Of a DNA stretch of 64,000 bases, positions 10,837 through 21,608 are shown in pieces. The translations under genes were made by a program, and so were the position numbers. The notes below the pieces were generated by a model that saw only the letters and a list, made by a program, of their open reading frames with translations, was not told where the DNA came from and searched no databases. Each line of letters begins with the position of its first letter. Position 1 is the first letter of the stretch. Origin of the DNA: Phytophthora sp. 'mugwort' (taxonomy: Eukaryota; Oomycota; Peronosporomycetes; Peronosporales; Peronosporaceae); NCBI GenBank assembly GCA_033558025.1, contig JAUCEF010000007.1:3720001-3784000 (forward strand), in the 5' to 3' direction.

Positions 10837-13829
10837 CGATTGCGTGCAAGCCCATCCTGCATTACACCGGGCGTCGTGCAAATTCATAATTAAGCACTAC
10901 CCAACAATCGCAACGGTTTCGACAGCAACATATGCAAGGTGCTCAACTTCGACTTGAATCACAGCCGGGAAGTACTTTAAAGGCGCTGACGCTGAGATCC
11001 AACTCCAACGGGAGAACTGCTGTCATTTTTGTTCCGTTTCACCGATCAGCCCGGCTTCTTGGGCGAATCTGCTAAGAATGGGCCTCATCTCAGCGGCGCT
11101 ATGGCTAGTCAAAACACAACAATAGTGCTGTTGCCAAGGTCCGGCGAGGTAGAAAATTCTCTATCATCGCAGGCGGCTGATGCGCTGCTCTGGTTCATGG
11201 GACGGCCCATTCGCCGATATGCCCCCCCCCTCCCCACGCTGGGAAAAGCTGCGAGGGCCACGACCTTTGGGATTGGCATCGCTGCGCGCGTTGAGTAGGG
11301 ACTGGCTCATCAAGGAGCAATTCGTAGCGCCGGTTTACTATGCCCGTGTATAACAGGCTTTCATTCCCGTGGAGGGCGTCCTCCATTACGTGAAACGGCA
11401 CGGACGACGGGTCGACGTGCACCCCACAGAATTTCAGGCACTGCGTTCTGTTAGTGTCGGTTACCGGGCTTCCAAAAATGCGAACGTTGCCAATCTTGAG
11501 CTCTCGAAAAAAATCGTTGCTCGGAAGAGGCGCTGCTGCTCGTAAGTTGCTGCGCTGCTGAGGTGCAACGCTGCGCAGGCGAACGAGCTCGCGATCGTGG
11601 GGTTGGCCTTCCGCCATCCGCTATTGCGCGGATCGACCAAACCACACCAGTTATCTTGACGCTCTCATTGGCTCGGCGCGATTACGGTTGACTGTCTGCG
11701 TGGAGACGCCGTAGGAAGCAGACACAGTCATCAGAGAACCGTGCTTCAGCTTGTCGCTAAGTGCGTGGTGGAGAAGCGCAGAGAAAAACTTGGAACCTCC
11801 ACTATTGGGGTGTAAGCCATGTCAAGCTTGTGCTGTGGGGAATGTCCATTACACTATTGACCCTGTGCAGAAGCGCAGAGAGTACGCGGTGCCGATCATG
11901 TTCGCTCGTGACGAAGGCCATCGAGGAGCGGGAGTATATCGGATAGGTTCGTTTGCGCTGGGGCTGGCGAATCTTCTACGCCAGGCGAGGTCGAAAACCC
12001 GGAACTGCCTCCTTGCTGCGGTGCTAAGCCCTACAAGATCAGTCAAATTCCGCACGCTTTTCGATCGCCTGGGTCAGCCCCTAATCACGCAGCTTAGATG
12101 CAGCGGTCGGCCATTTCTATCGTATTGTGATTGACTAGCCGAGCGCCGCTGCCTACGCGGCGGTGGGTTTAGTTTTGGTCCCAGTAGGTGGGCCTGCCCA
12201 TGTGCTGCAGTTCCAGCACAAGTCCAAGCACGGGCGACACCACTCACCCTGCATGTGGCATCCTGAATGAAAGGACGCGGGCTAAGAATATACATCAACC
12301 TTCAACCAATCGTTAATTTATGTATTTCCACTAATGGCCGCCTTCGGCGGCGAAATATTGTTTTAGCCAATGGCGGCCCGCCTTCGCTGCGCTCGGCGGC
12401 CAATGAGATTGCGTCTAGAATCACATTTATGGCGTGATAGACAGACGGAGCGACGTTAGCGTTGAGTTTTAGGATTGTTTGGTAATATATCTAAGATCTG
12501 AAACATAGTAGTATGCGATTAGCTAAGTTTCAATTGAGAGTCCTTCTGGTCGAAGACGTTTGCCGAGCGCTTCGATCTTTGAAGTGTGGTAAGGGCATTG
12601 TGAAGTTCTGTGGCAGTGCAGAACACTTCAACGAAGCCAAAAGTGACACACCGGTTGTGTATACCGCTACCGGTGGTGGTAAGACGGTGTCGACTTACGG
12701 TGGTGCCGATGACAGCATTCATTTGTTGGAATTGCTAGACGTCATTCAGTTGAGTGAGGTCCGGTTAGGAAACTACCATCTGTATCGACTGTGATCGTCA
12801 CCTTGCTAGATAAGCAATATAGGAAATCAAGATCATAGTCAGTTTAAGGCAGTTTAGCATCCGTAAACTAAATTGACAACGTGGTGAGATTGTTTAGATT
12901 ACTATCGATGCTCCTCTCGACACTAATAGCGTTAGTAGGCCCCTATTTGGTATTGCACAGAGGTATTGTTACTCATAGGAGCCAACTTAACGGTATAAGT
13001 ACTTACCAGCAACTGGCGGAGTTAGCACTCTCCACTGATCGCGATGCCCTCCGCCCCTAGGTTCCCCGCTCCCGTGTCACGCTCACAAATATTCGACGGC
13101 GACAGATATGACTTCACCGTAACTAGACAAGACAACTGTGCTTGTGACTGTGAAGAACCTGAAGAAGCGGACACCATCAGATACGAGATTGCGGAAAAGA
13201 TGTCACGCTGCGCTTAAAAGACCCACTGTCGGTTGAGATCTGCTCAACCCCGCCAGAAAATAATATGTTCACAGGTGAGCCAACGGACGAGGACTTTTGT
13301 GATGTTGAAGACACTGCGTCGTCGATATGGTATAATATCCAACAGCCTTACACTTCTCGGGATGGTCAGCTTCCATAATTAAACACCTCTGAGCGTCAAT
13401 AATTGTATTCAATACAGATAGGATAGAGGTCATGCTATACAAAAAATGATATGCGCAGCTGTTGGTTCAGTCGACGAGAGCCACCTTTTATCAGTGCTCT
13501 GGCTGCATTACAGATTGAGATATCGATTTCGAGGGGATCATGGGGGATCGGCTTGTACCGTCGTCGAATTGTTAATTCCGTACAAATTTACACTATTCTC
13601 CGAACCGCATATCAAACCTACGCACTGCGCTGATTAGCCAAAAGTGCTGGTAAGATAAAAACTGTAACATCAATTTACCGCCCCGTACTGCTGCAGCGGG
13701 GTCTAGACTGACTGAGGTGTGTTGTAACGGCGCCACACCAGTATCGTTATATTAATGGTGTTGTTTACGATGTCGGTCAGGAAGCTCCTGGTCACAACGC
13801 TCTCGTAGTTACGTCAAGATGGAGGAAGC
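10837..13829. other. Degenerate region without a recognisable gene
   Basis: Open frames exist, the longest on the minus strand at 11195-11617 (140 residues) and on the plus strand at 11751-12134 and 12513-12794. None has a motif I can name. The plus-strand piece at 12650-12780 (TATGGGKTVSTYGG) faintly recalls a retrotransposon protease region. A GC-rich inverted stretch, GGCCGCCTTCGGCGGC, lies at about 12336. The region probably holds old transposon sequence, possibly including the missing 5' end of the Gypsy element that becomes readable at 13.8 kb. Confidence 0.4.
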
Positions 13830-16800
13830 AGTAACATTCACCTTAAATTGCCCCGCTTTGCCCCGCGCTGACTTTGCTGGGGTTGCACAAGACCACGATC
13901 GCCTTGAATCGCGCATCCCAAAAGTATATTTGACGACGCCTTGCAAAACCAGTTGGAGTTGATGATGCTCTGAAATATCTGGTAAAGTACTAAGCGATAC
14001 ACGATCTCGCTGACGTGCTGGAGCTGTCAATGATGGAGAACGATTGAGGTAGAGTTCGTTCTCGCAAAGGGTACAGCGGTACACGCACGGTTGACGAAGT
14101 TGAAGGCGGTCCTCCTCTCGCGCGAACTTCGGGCGTCTGTTGGAGAACGTACCTGATCGCATGCAATAGAGGTGGCTCGCCCCACCTGCGATGTAAACTG
14201 CGCTGGCGTGTCCGTTCGCATGAAAAAAAATGGAAGTGGCTCGCAAGAACTGCAATGTAAACTGTGCTGGCGTATCCGTTGTGAAACGGACACGTCCGTT
14301 ACGTAACTGATATTTAACCTATTAGTCTTAGTATAAAGCAAGGCCTGTGGAAGGACAGCGAAGGGGCAGGGCACCAGCCGTGCATGGCACTCACAATTCA
14401 ATATTTGAACCAGCCCCCAAGCTCGATCAAGCCCAGACCCCGGAATCTCTTCTGGTCCCGCCTGTCACTGGTTCTTCGGCTAGTGCTATACCTACAATAG
14501 CGCCAATCCCTTGAAAGGTGGGCGCGGCCAACTCAACCAGAGCCGCGTTGTAGCGACCGCGAAATCAGTACCAGCCGTAGCGCCGACAACGAACAGTAAA
14601 CCCCGGACATACTGTTTTCACTGTGGGAAGGGACACTGACTCAGTCAATGCCCTGACCTGGATGGGACAGGAAAAGAGCGGCCGCTTACCGAGCGCAAGG
14701 CAAATAATGGGACAGGCAATAATTCAGGAAAACGTGTCCGCGCCAAACGTATTGACCCCATCGCGATCTTCGACGTGGAACAACGAACAACTGTGATTTC
14801 AAGGTGGCGACGATGGAACATTGGATGTACCGGGAGGCATGCTTGGCCTCGCACCAGTTGCTGCCGACGTCGTGACGGATGTAGTGGATGCATTGCCCAT
14901 GGCCATGATGTTATTGATCGAGGTATTATCGACAATTACATCAGCAGCAGGCTCGACACGATCCTACATCGGTTATGTGGCTGGAGATTGGAACTAGGAA
15001 ATGACCCTCCAGCCCGCGTACCCTCGCTTAAGATCCGGTTGAAGACAAATGTGCCTCCATACAAGTGCAAAGTGAGTCAGTACAGCCCTGAGAAATCTGC
15101 TTTCCTGGATACATTCAACAAGAAGCTGGTTGAATTAGGGTATGTGTACGATAATCTTGAGAGTCGGTGGTGGTCCCAGCTCTCCCAATTAAAAAGAGTA
15201 CGAGTGCATACCGTCAAACGGTTGATTATACTCCAACAAATGCTGCCACGGACCCAATAGGAGGGGTTATGCCGAGCATTGAGGCGGCTCTGGAGCACTG
15301 TCGTGGTAGGATGTACTACGCGATGTTCGGCTTTCTGAAGGGGTTCGGGCAGCTACCGATACATGAGAGCTGTCGTGAATATCTCTCCTAAATGACAGGC
15401 AATGGGGCTTCCCTCATATGCGTGTGCCGCAAGGCAGCACCGATGAGGCCTTTCATTAACGGTCCAAACGGTCCTTGGCGAATTGGTTGGAAAATGTGTT
15501 GTCGTTTGAATAGATGACCTTCTCGTTTTCGCGGAGTCAGCAGACGAATTATGGAAGCAATCGATGCAGTGCTATTAAAATTGGATGAATATGGATTAAC
15601 CCTAACTCTCCAAAAGTGTTCTTTGTTTCTACTGAGATGGTGCGGACGGGTTATCAACAAAGACGGAATAGGGCATGATCCGAGACGTATTGAGGCACTG
15701 GGGGGAATGCATCCGCCAGTGGCTGCTGCAGAATTGCAGCAACTACTGTGCGCTAGCAACTGGATGCGCGCCGGGCTTGTGGGCTATGCCCGTGTTCTTC
15801 GCCCACTATAACAAAGACTAGATCAGGCCCTGACAGGTACTAAAGAAGAGGGTTGCTGCAGGGATTCAGATCGCCTTGTCAGTGGAAGAACTGGAGGCAT
15901 TTGAACTGTTGAAATTACTGGTTGCGATACTGGCCTATCCCGACCCAGGGAAACAGTGTGCCTGCTAAGTAACGCTTCAACTAACGGCTGGGGTTTAATT
16001 GTCTCGCAGGTAGAATACTGGAAACCGGATGTGCCCATTCATGGGGAATACCACTAACCGCTTATGTGCATGGGGGCGATGTTAGGATCGGCGCTCAGCT
16101 GGAGTGTCATTGAGAAAGAATGCTATCCGATAGTGCATGCTTTCGAAAAGCTCGAGTATTTGCTATTGCACCCACAAGGCTTTCGGCTGTACTGCGACAA
16201 TCGGAACCTCATTTTTTTTCTCTCCAAGCGAGGAGCTGAAGCGGCATGTACGAGGGAAATTATTACGATGGTCTACCAAACTCTTGGATTACCGCTATCC
16301 GATTGAGCACGTCGAGGGTATCCACAACGTGTGGATTGACCTTATTTCGAGGTGGGTCGGTAACCCACAAGCGGTAGCGAGGATGCACTCTGTCAAACCT
16401 TCTCACTCGGAGTGAGAGAAAGCGTAGCGCCAAAGCGGTTAATGATGAACCCACACCGTTGCGTCCACTCGACTAAGATGGTTTTGTCTGTCCTATTGTT
16501 GACGAAATTGGCAGACTTTAAAGCCCTGTATGTTGCGCCAAAAGGTGCGACCCTTGGAAACGATAAAATATGGCGAGTTATCTGTTAGTTATCGGTTCAA
16601 TTTGGATACCGACGGAAGTCAGTGAACTGGTCCAGAGACTGTTGATTATTGCTCATTGTGGAAGGAACGATCACCACGGCATGCATGTGATCGAAAACCG
16701 CATCCGCCAGTTGTTCTATACTAGTGGTCTGTGTGGGATTTGTACGTGCTTTCTGTTCGAAATGCCTACTTGGCTTACCTGCGTAGGGAGGAGTGTTAAT

Positions 16801-16970
16801 TCCTCGGCCATTTTATCAAGATGCACTTCACTTTCCAGCGTAACTCTAGTGTACACGGGGAAATTTCGACACTGGTGATTCTTTCGGTCCATAGCACTAC
16901 ATGTTGGTTCTGAAAGATGAAGCGACATATTTTGTGCAACTAGTAGCTTGTGATAGCCCCACATCGGAAG
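13830..16970 (+). pseudogene. Gypsy gag-pol, 5' part, broken
   Basis: The gag tail contains a CCHC knuckle at about 14607-14650 (CFHCGKGH, a stop, then LSQC). Reverse transcriptase blocks are SPALPIKKSTSAYRQTVDYT (about 15173-15230), FGFLKGFGQLPIH (15325-15365), RVPQGSTD (about 15422-15445) and IDDLLVFAESADEL (about 15512-15553), which holds the catalytic DD with a stop just before it. RNase H is seen in VIEKECYPIVHAFEKLEYLL (about 16108-16170) and LYCDNRNLI. The integrase zinc-binding part is HHGMHVIENRIRQLFY (about 16674-16720), and the start of the core is YMLVLKDEATYF...VACDSPTSE (16900-16968). The expected first catalytic D of the RT motif (LDL) is lost. Many frameshifts and stops make this copy inactive. 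Confidence 0.8.
14163..14290. repeat. ~67-bp tandem duplication in gag region
   Basis: Blocks GGTGGCTCGC...GATGTAAACTG and GAAGTGGCTCGC...AATGTAAACTG lie about 67 bp apart, each followed by CGCTGGCGT or TGCTGGCGT and ATCCGTT-like sequence. It is a local duplication inside the decayed gag. Confidence 0.6.
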
Positions 16971-17255
16971 GGGAGGTGTTTTGGACCCCCACCACACACA
17001 CACAACCCTTCGGACACCCATTAGAAACATTTCTATACAGCAGCTGTCCTGCACAGACCAGGTATGGGCGCTGTTGTTTGCCTCGGGTCTGATCTTAACT
17101 ATTTTTGGTGTGTGTGTCTGGTGCACAAAATCAGCAGCACTCATACAACTCGAGATGTCTCCAGGTAACCCACTGCTTCTTCCTCCGGAATCGCTCGCAT
17201 AAATGGCAGGAGGGAACTCATCTGATGCAAATGCCATCTCAAGAAAAACCTCCAA

Positions 17256-18640
17256 TTGGGGGAGGCGAAGGCGCTTACGGTCGCGCGCTTTGGCGAGAGC
17301 TTCATTCGTGCTGGTGACTACCTATCAACTCGTATATATGTGATGCCTCGGGGAGAGGCTGAGCACGTTCGAAAGGCTCGTGCCTTAGAAGTAAACCCCT
17401 CTCTGAACCACCGCTACGAGTTCGTACTGAAGAAGTATTGAATCTGAGCACTAGTGTACGGTAGGATAGCGATTCTGCAGGGAATGGACCACAGACGTAT
17501 CAATGACGTCAGCTATATACCTACGCCTTCGTTGCGGGCTGGATCGAAGCATCAACGCTTCGTGAAGAAATGGGTTCGGCTTGAAGAGGCCTTGTCGAGA
17601 CAACAGTACATGAAGTATTGTCAAGCACTGGGGTCGGTCACAACTCTGTTGCTTCAGTGGCAAGAGGGATCTAACAATTCTGGAGGCGGAAAGCAATTAA
17701 TTGCCGATGAAGAGCAGCCTGGTCTTTATATTGCCGAGAATGGCCTCGTTTTTATGGTAATTTATCACGTGACTGAAAGCGGTTCAATGCAAAAACGAGC
17801 TCGAGGAAGTTCTGGTGCAAAGAAAGCTACAACGAAATCTAAAACGACAGCTAAAATGAAAGCCGTCACAAAGGATACACGGACGAGATCCAGTATTGGT
17901 TCCAAGATAACCGAAGGGTCACGGCTTCCGGAAGCAGACGGTACTATGAGCAATCGCCGAGAGATGCCCGCCTGGGAAATATCGGAAATCAATGCTGGGG
18001 CTGTTTCATTAAATGCATTAACTCAAGGACCGCGTATCACAGCTCGTTTACAATCGACCCACGAATTATTTCCGATCACGTAAATTGGATAGAGGTCGAT
18101 TAACGAGTGACATAGTCGTAATTGAGTTCAACATCCGGCCGTCTCGTGGCGGCGCCGTCTTTGGCATTTAGTCTTGAGCGAGTACACTAGTACTCGCACA
18201 CAAGCCTGATATGCGCATCAGGCAAGTTATCACCGCGGCAAAGCATCAGCACAAGGACGCGGAACAGGAGCTATCGATCAATCCACTTAAACTCGTGTAC
18301 TTGGCGAGATAGCCACCAGCTGAAGTCGAATTACGCGCGGATGGAGGTTCAGTGTCAACCGTGGGGAGGCTAGGCCGGTTGGCATCGACAACACGTGGTG
18401 TCCCTGCAATTACGTCTTCGCGTTTGGGGTTGCGTGCACGTTGGTTCGCACTGAGAGTCACGGAACATTTGGACAGCAATGGCAGGGAGATTCTTGCCCC
18501 TCGCAAGAAGCGCAAGCGCGCGCCAGCAAAAGCTGGGAATGAGGGGGGGGGGCGTTCGCCTTTAGGTGGTGCTGCGCTGAGTTTGAGCGATCCCCCCCAG
18601 CGCAGAGTATCGATCATCAGCGTTGTATCTGGATAGCGCA
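17256..18640 (+). other. Unrecognised plus-strand ORFs inside the TIR insertion
   Basis: Three open stretches read in the same direction: 17256-17441, 17454-18083 (209 residues from ATG) and about 18100-18636. The middle one has a mixed N-terminal half (KHQRFVKKWVRLEEALSRQQ) and a lysine/threonine-rich basic linker (KKATTKSKTTAKMKAVTKD). The last contains a basic patch (APRKKRKRAPAKAG) that could be a nuclear signal. They may be one protein broken by frameshifts. If the insertion is autonomous, this is the likeliest place for its transposase, but I see no DDE or other catalytic signature. Confidence 0.35.
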
Positions 18641-18835
18641 CGGTGTACGTACGGTTTTGTAGTAGCCTACTCAAGTGAGGATTCATGAACCACCCTATCG
18701 CTGAATGTTGAAAAAGAAACTTTAAGACCTTCCAGGAGCTGCACACGTTCTTATCCTTCAGTTACTCGACTTATATTCTCGTCCGGAACGATATATCTCT
18801 ACGATGCGTTAGAGGTTTTTCTTGTTCACGCTTGC

Positions 18836-19810
18836 GAACCATCTTCAGATCCCTCCCAGCAGTCATCGCAGGCACACTTAAACCAATCATCGCCATAGTC
18901 GACGGTGAGCTGGGTTCCTGCCTTGACATCCTTGGTCATGATAGCCAGCACTTTCACGTTAGTGTCATTCTGCATTTCCAGAAAGAGACATTCGGTGTCC
19001 ACGAGTGGCTCATGAATCGTGTCATGAATCCAAATTCGAGAGCCTCGATGTAAATAAAGTTTTTACGAATCGATTTTGCGTGGAGAAGCATGGTGTATCC
19101 ACTCTTCTGCTTCACTGCCTGATCCGGCTGTCCTTCTACACAGCGTCGTACTCGCACAATTTACCGGCGTACTCACCCAAGACGTCTCCGACATTCAAGG
19201 AAGGTCGTCGTAAAAAACCCTAGTCCAACCCGGTGGGTGTCAAATAATTTCTGGGTCGAAAGACGCGGAGCATTAGTGCAGGGGCCGCCTCCAGCCCGCA
19301 ACAATCGGGTATGCAATAAATTGCCATCGCTGCATTGCTGCACGTGTCCATGAAGCAATCTCCAACGCAACCGCAAGGTTCGCCCTCACCAATGTCTGGA
19401 AATGAAATTGCCTCCGGTATGACGCACTCAGTGGTGTACTTCACGTCCGCTGGCCACTCTTCTGCCAGCAAATTAAACTCATCACTAGCGCTGAGCGCCT
19501 TGACCTTCTCGAACCGCGGCCTGCGAGCACGGAGGGCACGAAGGCGATCTTTCACCCTCGGCAATCTCAGTAGCTGCTTAGCCGTCTGCGCTCGGATCTT
19601 GCTGCAGCATGTGCAGAAGTAACTCTTCGAGGGGGGGGGAGGTCGGCCACCTTCTTCAGCTGCCATTTCAGCGCCACCGCGATACCTGTTCGGTACTTCT
19701 TCATCGACGGCAGGTCGAAGAGAGACTTGTCAATTGTGTCCACGGCGGCGTTGACGTGGTCGGGTCTGCGGTGTCTAGAGCGGGCTCCCTGAAGGTGTAG
19801 ATTGTTGTAG
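18836..19810 (-). pseudogene. SET-domain (histone-lysine methyltransferase-like) gene, broken
   Basis: Reading leftward, a basic N-terminal part (LKWQLKKVADLP, about 19640-19680) leads to a CCxKIRAQ stretch. Then comes a cysteine-rich pre-SET/AWS-like region (CGCVGDCFMDTCSNAAMAIYC, about 19311-19375). The SET domain follows: KLFDTHRVGLG (19203-19245), SGYTMLLHAKSIRKNF (about 19060-19110), ITRF-MSH-like FMTRFMSHSWTPN (about 18998-19040), and the C-terminal VDYGDDWFKCAC (about 18860-18905). In SET enzymes these blocks bind S-adenosylmethionine and the lysine; the canonical NHSCxPN motif is altered here to MSHSWTPN. Frameshifts occur at a run of nine G at 19628-19636 and near 19260, 19160 and 18960, so it is non-functional. 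It lies inside a TIR insertion. Confidence 0.75.
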
Positions 19811-19945
19811 CCCTTCTTACTCTAACTTATCTCGGTAGAGCTCAATTCAGACAAGCACGTGTTTCTAGTTTAATTCTAAAATGCATTTCGAAAGGGGTGT
19901 CCAAAGAGTTCTTTTTTTTTGGGGGGGGGATCCAAAACACTTCCC

Positions 19946-20879
19946 GTCGGAAGTGGCGGTTACAGCTATTCTAGACTGGTACAGCCGCTGCAAGTGTTTA
20001 GGCGCTAGGGACTCAGGATCACACTTCAAAAAATAATGTGATCGCCGAATTGAGCCAGCGACTTAAGGGTCGCCAAGATTTCATCTTAGCTTATTCACCG
20101 TGAAAAAAAGAGGATCAATCGAACGCGTGAATCGCGATATTTTGCAAGTGCTTAATGCTTTAGCTTTGGGGTCCAGAGGAGTTTGACTGACTGGCCCTAC
20201 CTACTTGCTTTTGTACAGGCCAGTATCAACTACTCTCCAGTCCCGTAACTTGCCAACCGGGCTCCAATTGAGCTGTTTTATGGGCTACCATGCCCAAGTG
20301 CCCGGGTCATGGTATTCTTTCCAGTGTGGGGAAGAGCAGAGTGGATACAGTGATGAAACCACAACCGTAAACGGAGCGGCATCTCGCAAATTTGAGAAGT
20401 GGCATCATGTATATGCACTAGACTGGGAAGGTTGAACACACTCACCGGTCACGACCCCATTACGAGCCGCAAGAGAATTTATCGGTCGGCGATTTACGTG
20501 TTACATCCACGTGTCGACGAGAAATTGAACACCAATAAGCTACTAGTAATGTGGGTCAGCCATATTCAGTGATTGGGAGTGCAGACGAGTATTTAACGGC
20601 CGAGCATTTGATAATGGTAGCACGACGGATATACATCCATCAAACTTGAAATTGTTTTTGCTTGATGTAACAGAGGAGCTACTTGACCGCATCGCGCCTC
20701 AAGGAACACTGCTGTCTCTAGAGGCGATAGTGGATCACCGAATGGATCGCGAGATGAAAGCGTACGAGGTGAAGGTCAAGTGGTTGGGTCTCGAAATGAT
20801 TTGGGACTCCTGGGAGCCTTTGAAGACGATGAGCGAGGACGTCCACAAGTACTGTATGGTGCGCACAGGACACAAATGA
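19946..20879 (+). pseudogene. Gypsy integrase 3' part plus chromodomain
   Basis: The integrase core resumes at VAVTAILDWYSR, then DSGSHFKNNVIAEL (second catalytic D region, about 20006-20055), GSIERVNRDILQVL (catalytic E, about 20114-20155) and a C-terminal part (LANRAPIELF, about 20248). The open frame 20646-20879 encodes a chromodomain: LLSLEAIVDHRMD, VKVKWLGLEMIWDSWEPL. Chromodomains on Gypsy integrases are thought to steer insertion to marked chromatin. Frameshifts split the segment. It completes the element begun at 13.8 kb. Confidence 0.8.
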
Positions 20880-21224
20880 CGACCTTCTCCTACGCACCGT
20901 GACCACGGCGAGATGCGTAGGGGATCGTCATTTGATTACAAGAAACACCAAAGCTCTTCCTGAAAATTTGACTGAGCTACGATGGTTTCCTTTCAAAGTA
21001 GATGATCCGTTTGTGGATGATATCAAGATAACACACGCTTTACGATGTACTAGACGCAGACAACAACGAACATGATGGTAACGGTGTACGTGCGTACGTG
21101 AGAACGAACTGACAGGGTGATAGAGCATATTTTCGCAACACAATGCAGTTTCAGGTTAATTGACGATAATTGTTCGACTAAAAACAGGAGTATTGGTGAA
21201 GGTGCTTCGAAAGCTTGGGGCAGT

Positions 21225-21560
21225 GTGATGATGACATCGCTGCATCTGACCAGCTCTTCCAACTAGCAGCGTCATGGCTAGAGTGAACCCTGCTCATGCA
21301 TTAGTTACCGCTGATCCCAGCTAGTATCATGGCGCAAGGACTCATTCGCATGGACTCACAAGGATGTACTTGTGGCAAGTGATTAAAGCTAGAGCCCAAG
21401 CAACTAGAGCAGCTTCCTCTGGACTGCTACAATATCAGGTGGGAGCGACGCGGTTTGGCATCCGCGAAGGAGCCACTTTACAACTTACTTTCTGATCAAC
21501 AATACACGTTGATTTTCGCCGGGCGTTCCAGCTCCCAAACTTGTTGATTAGCACGCCACA
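21225..21560 (+). repeat. LTR-like repeat, copy 1 (Gypsy 3' LTR)
   Basis: About 335 bp are repeated in direct orientation at 44140-44500. Shared blocks include TCATGGCTAGAGT, GCATGGACTCACAA, GATGTACTTGTGGC, CAACTAGAGCAGCTTC and GATCAACAATACACGTTGAT. It follows the integrase-chromodomain segment as a 3' LTR should. The other copy precedes a gag gene as a 5' LTR should, so both belong to one family. Confidence 0.7.
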
Positions 21561-21608
21561 GCTCTGATCATTCGTGTCTATACCAAACTCAGAATGGCTC
21601 GGAATATT

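Larger units (their letters stand above)
16971..19945. mobile_element. 2,975-bp TIR insertion carrying a SET-domain gene
   Basis: The left end reads GGGAGGTGTTTTGGACCCCC and the right end, inverted, GGGAAGTGTTTTGGATCCCC. A further matching block (GGACACCCATTAGAAACATTTC against GGACACCCCTTTCGAAATG) lies some 45 bp inside each end. Flanks are ATCGGAAG (16963-16970) and GTCGGAAG (19946-19953), an 8-bp target duplication with one mismatch. It interrupts a Gypsy integrase, so it is younger than that copy. Inside are plus-strand ORFs (17256-18640) and a minus-strand SET pseudogene (18836-19810). No known transposase motif is visible, so the superfamily is open; 8-bp duplications fit several TIR superfamilies. 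Confidence 0.75.
13830..21560 (+). mobile_element. Gypsy LTR retrotransposon, 5'-truncated, with nested insertion
   Basis: Order on the plus strand: gag remnant (13830-14600), CCHC zinc knuckle, reverse transcriptase (15010-15810), RNase H (15990-16260), integrase split in two (16640-16970 and 19946-20620), chromodomain (20640-20879) and an LTR (about 21225-21560). The integrase reading frame is restored exactly if 16971-19945 plus one 8-bp duplication is removed. No 5' LTR matching the 21.2-kb LTR is found upstream. A second LTR of the same family lies at 44.1 kb. Confidence 0.75.

Noticed and set aside
11195..11617. Minus-strand 140-residue ORF
   Set aside because: No start context, motif or neighbour supports it and overlapping frames exist; kept only as part of a region description.
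12330..12405. GC-rich hairpin-like sequence as a terminator or origin
   Set aside because: An isolated palindromic GGCCGCC stretch in a decayed region gives no functional evidence in a eukaryotic genome.
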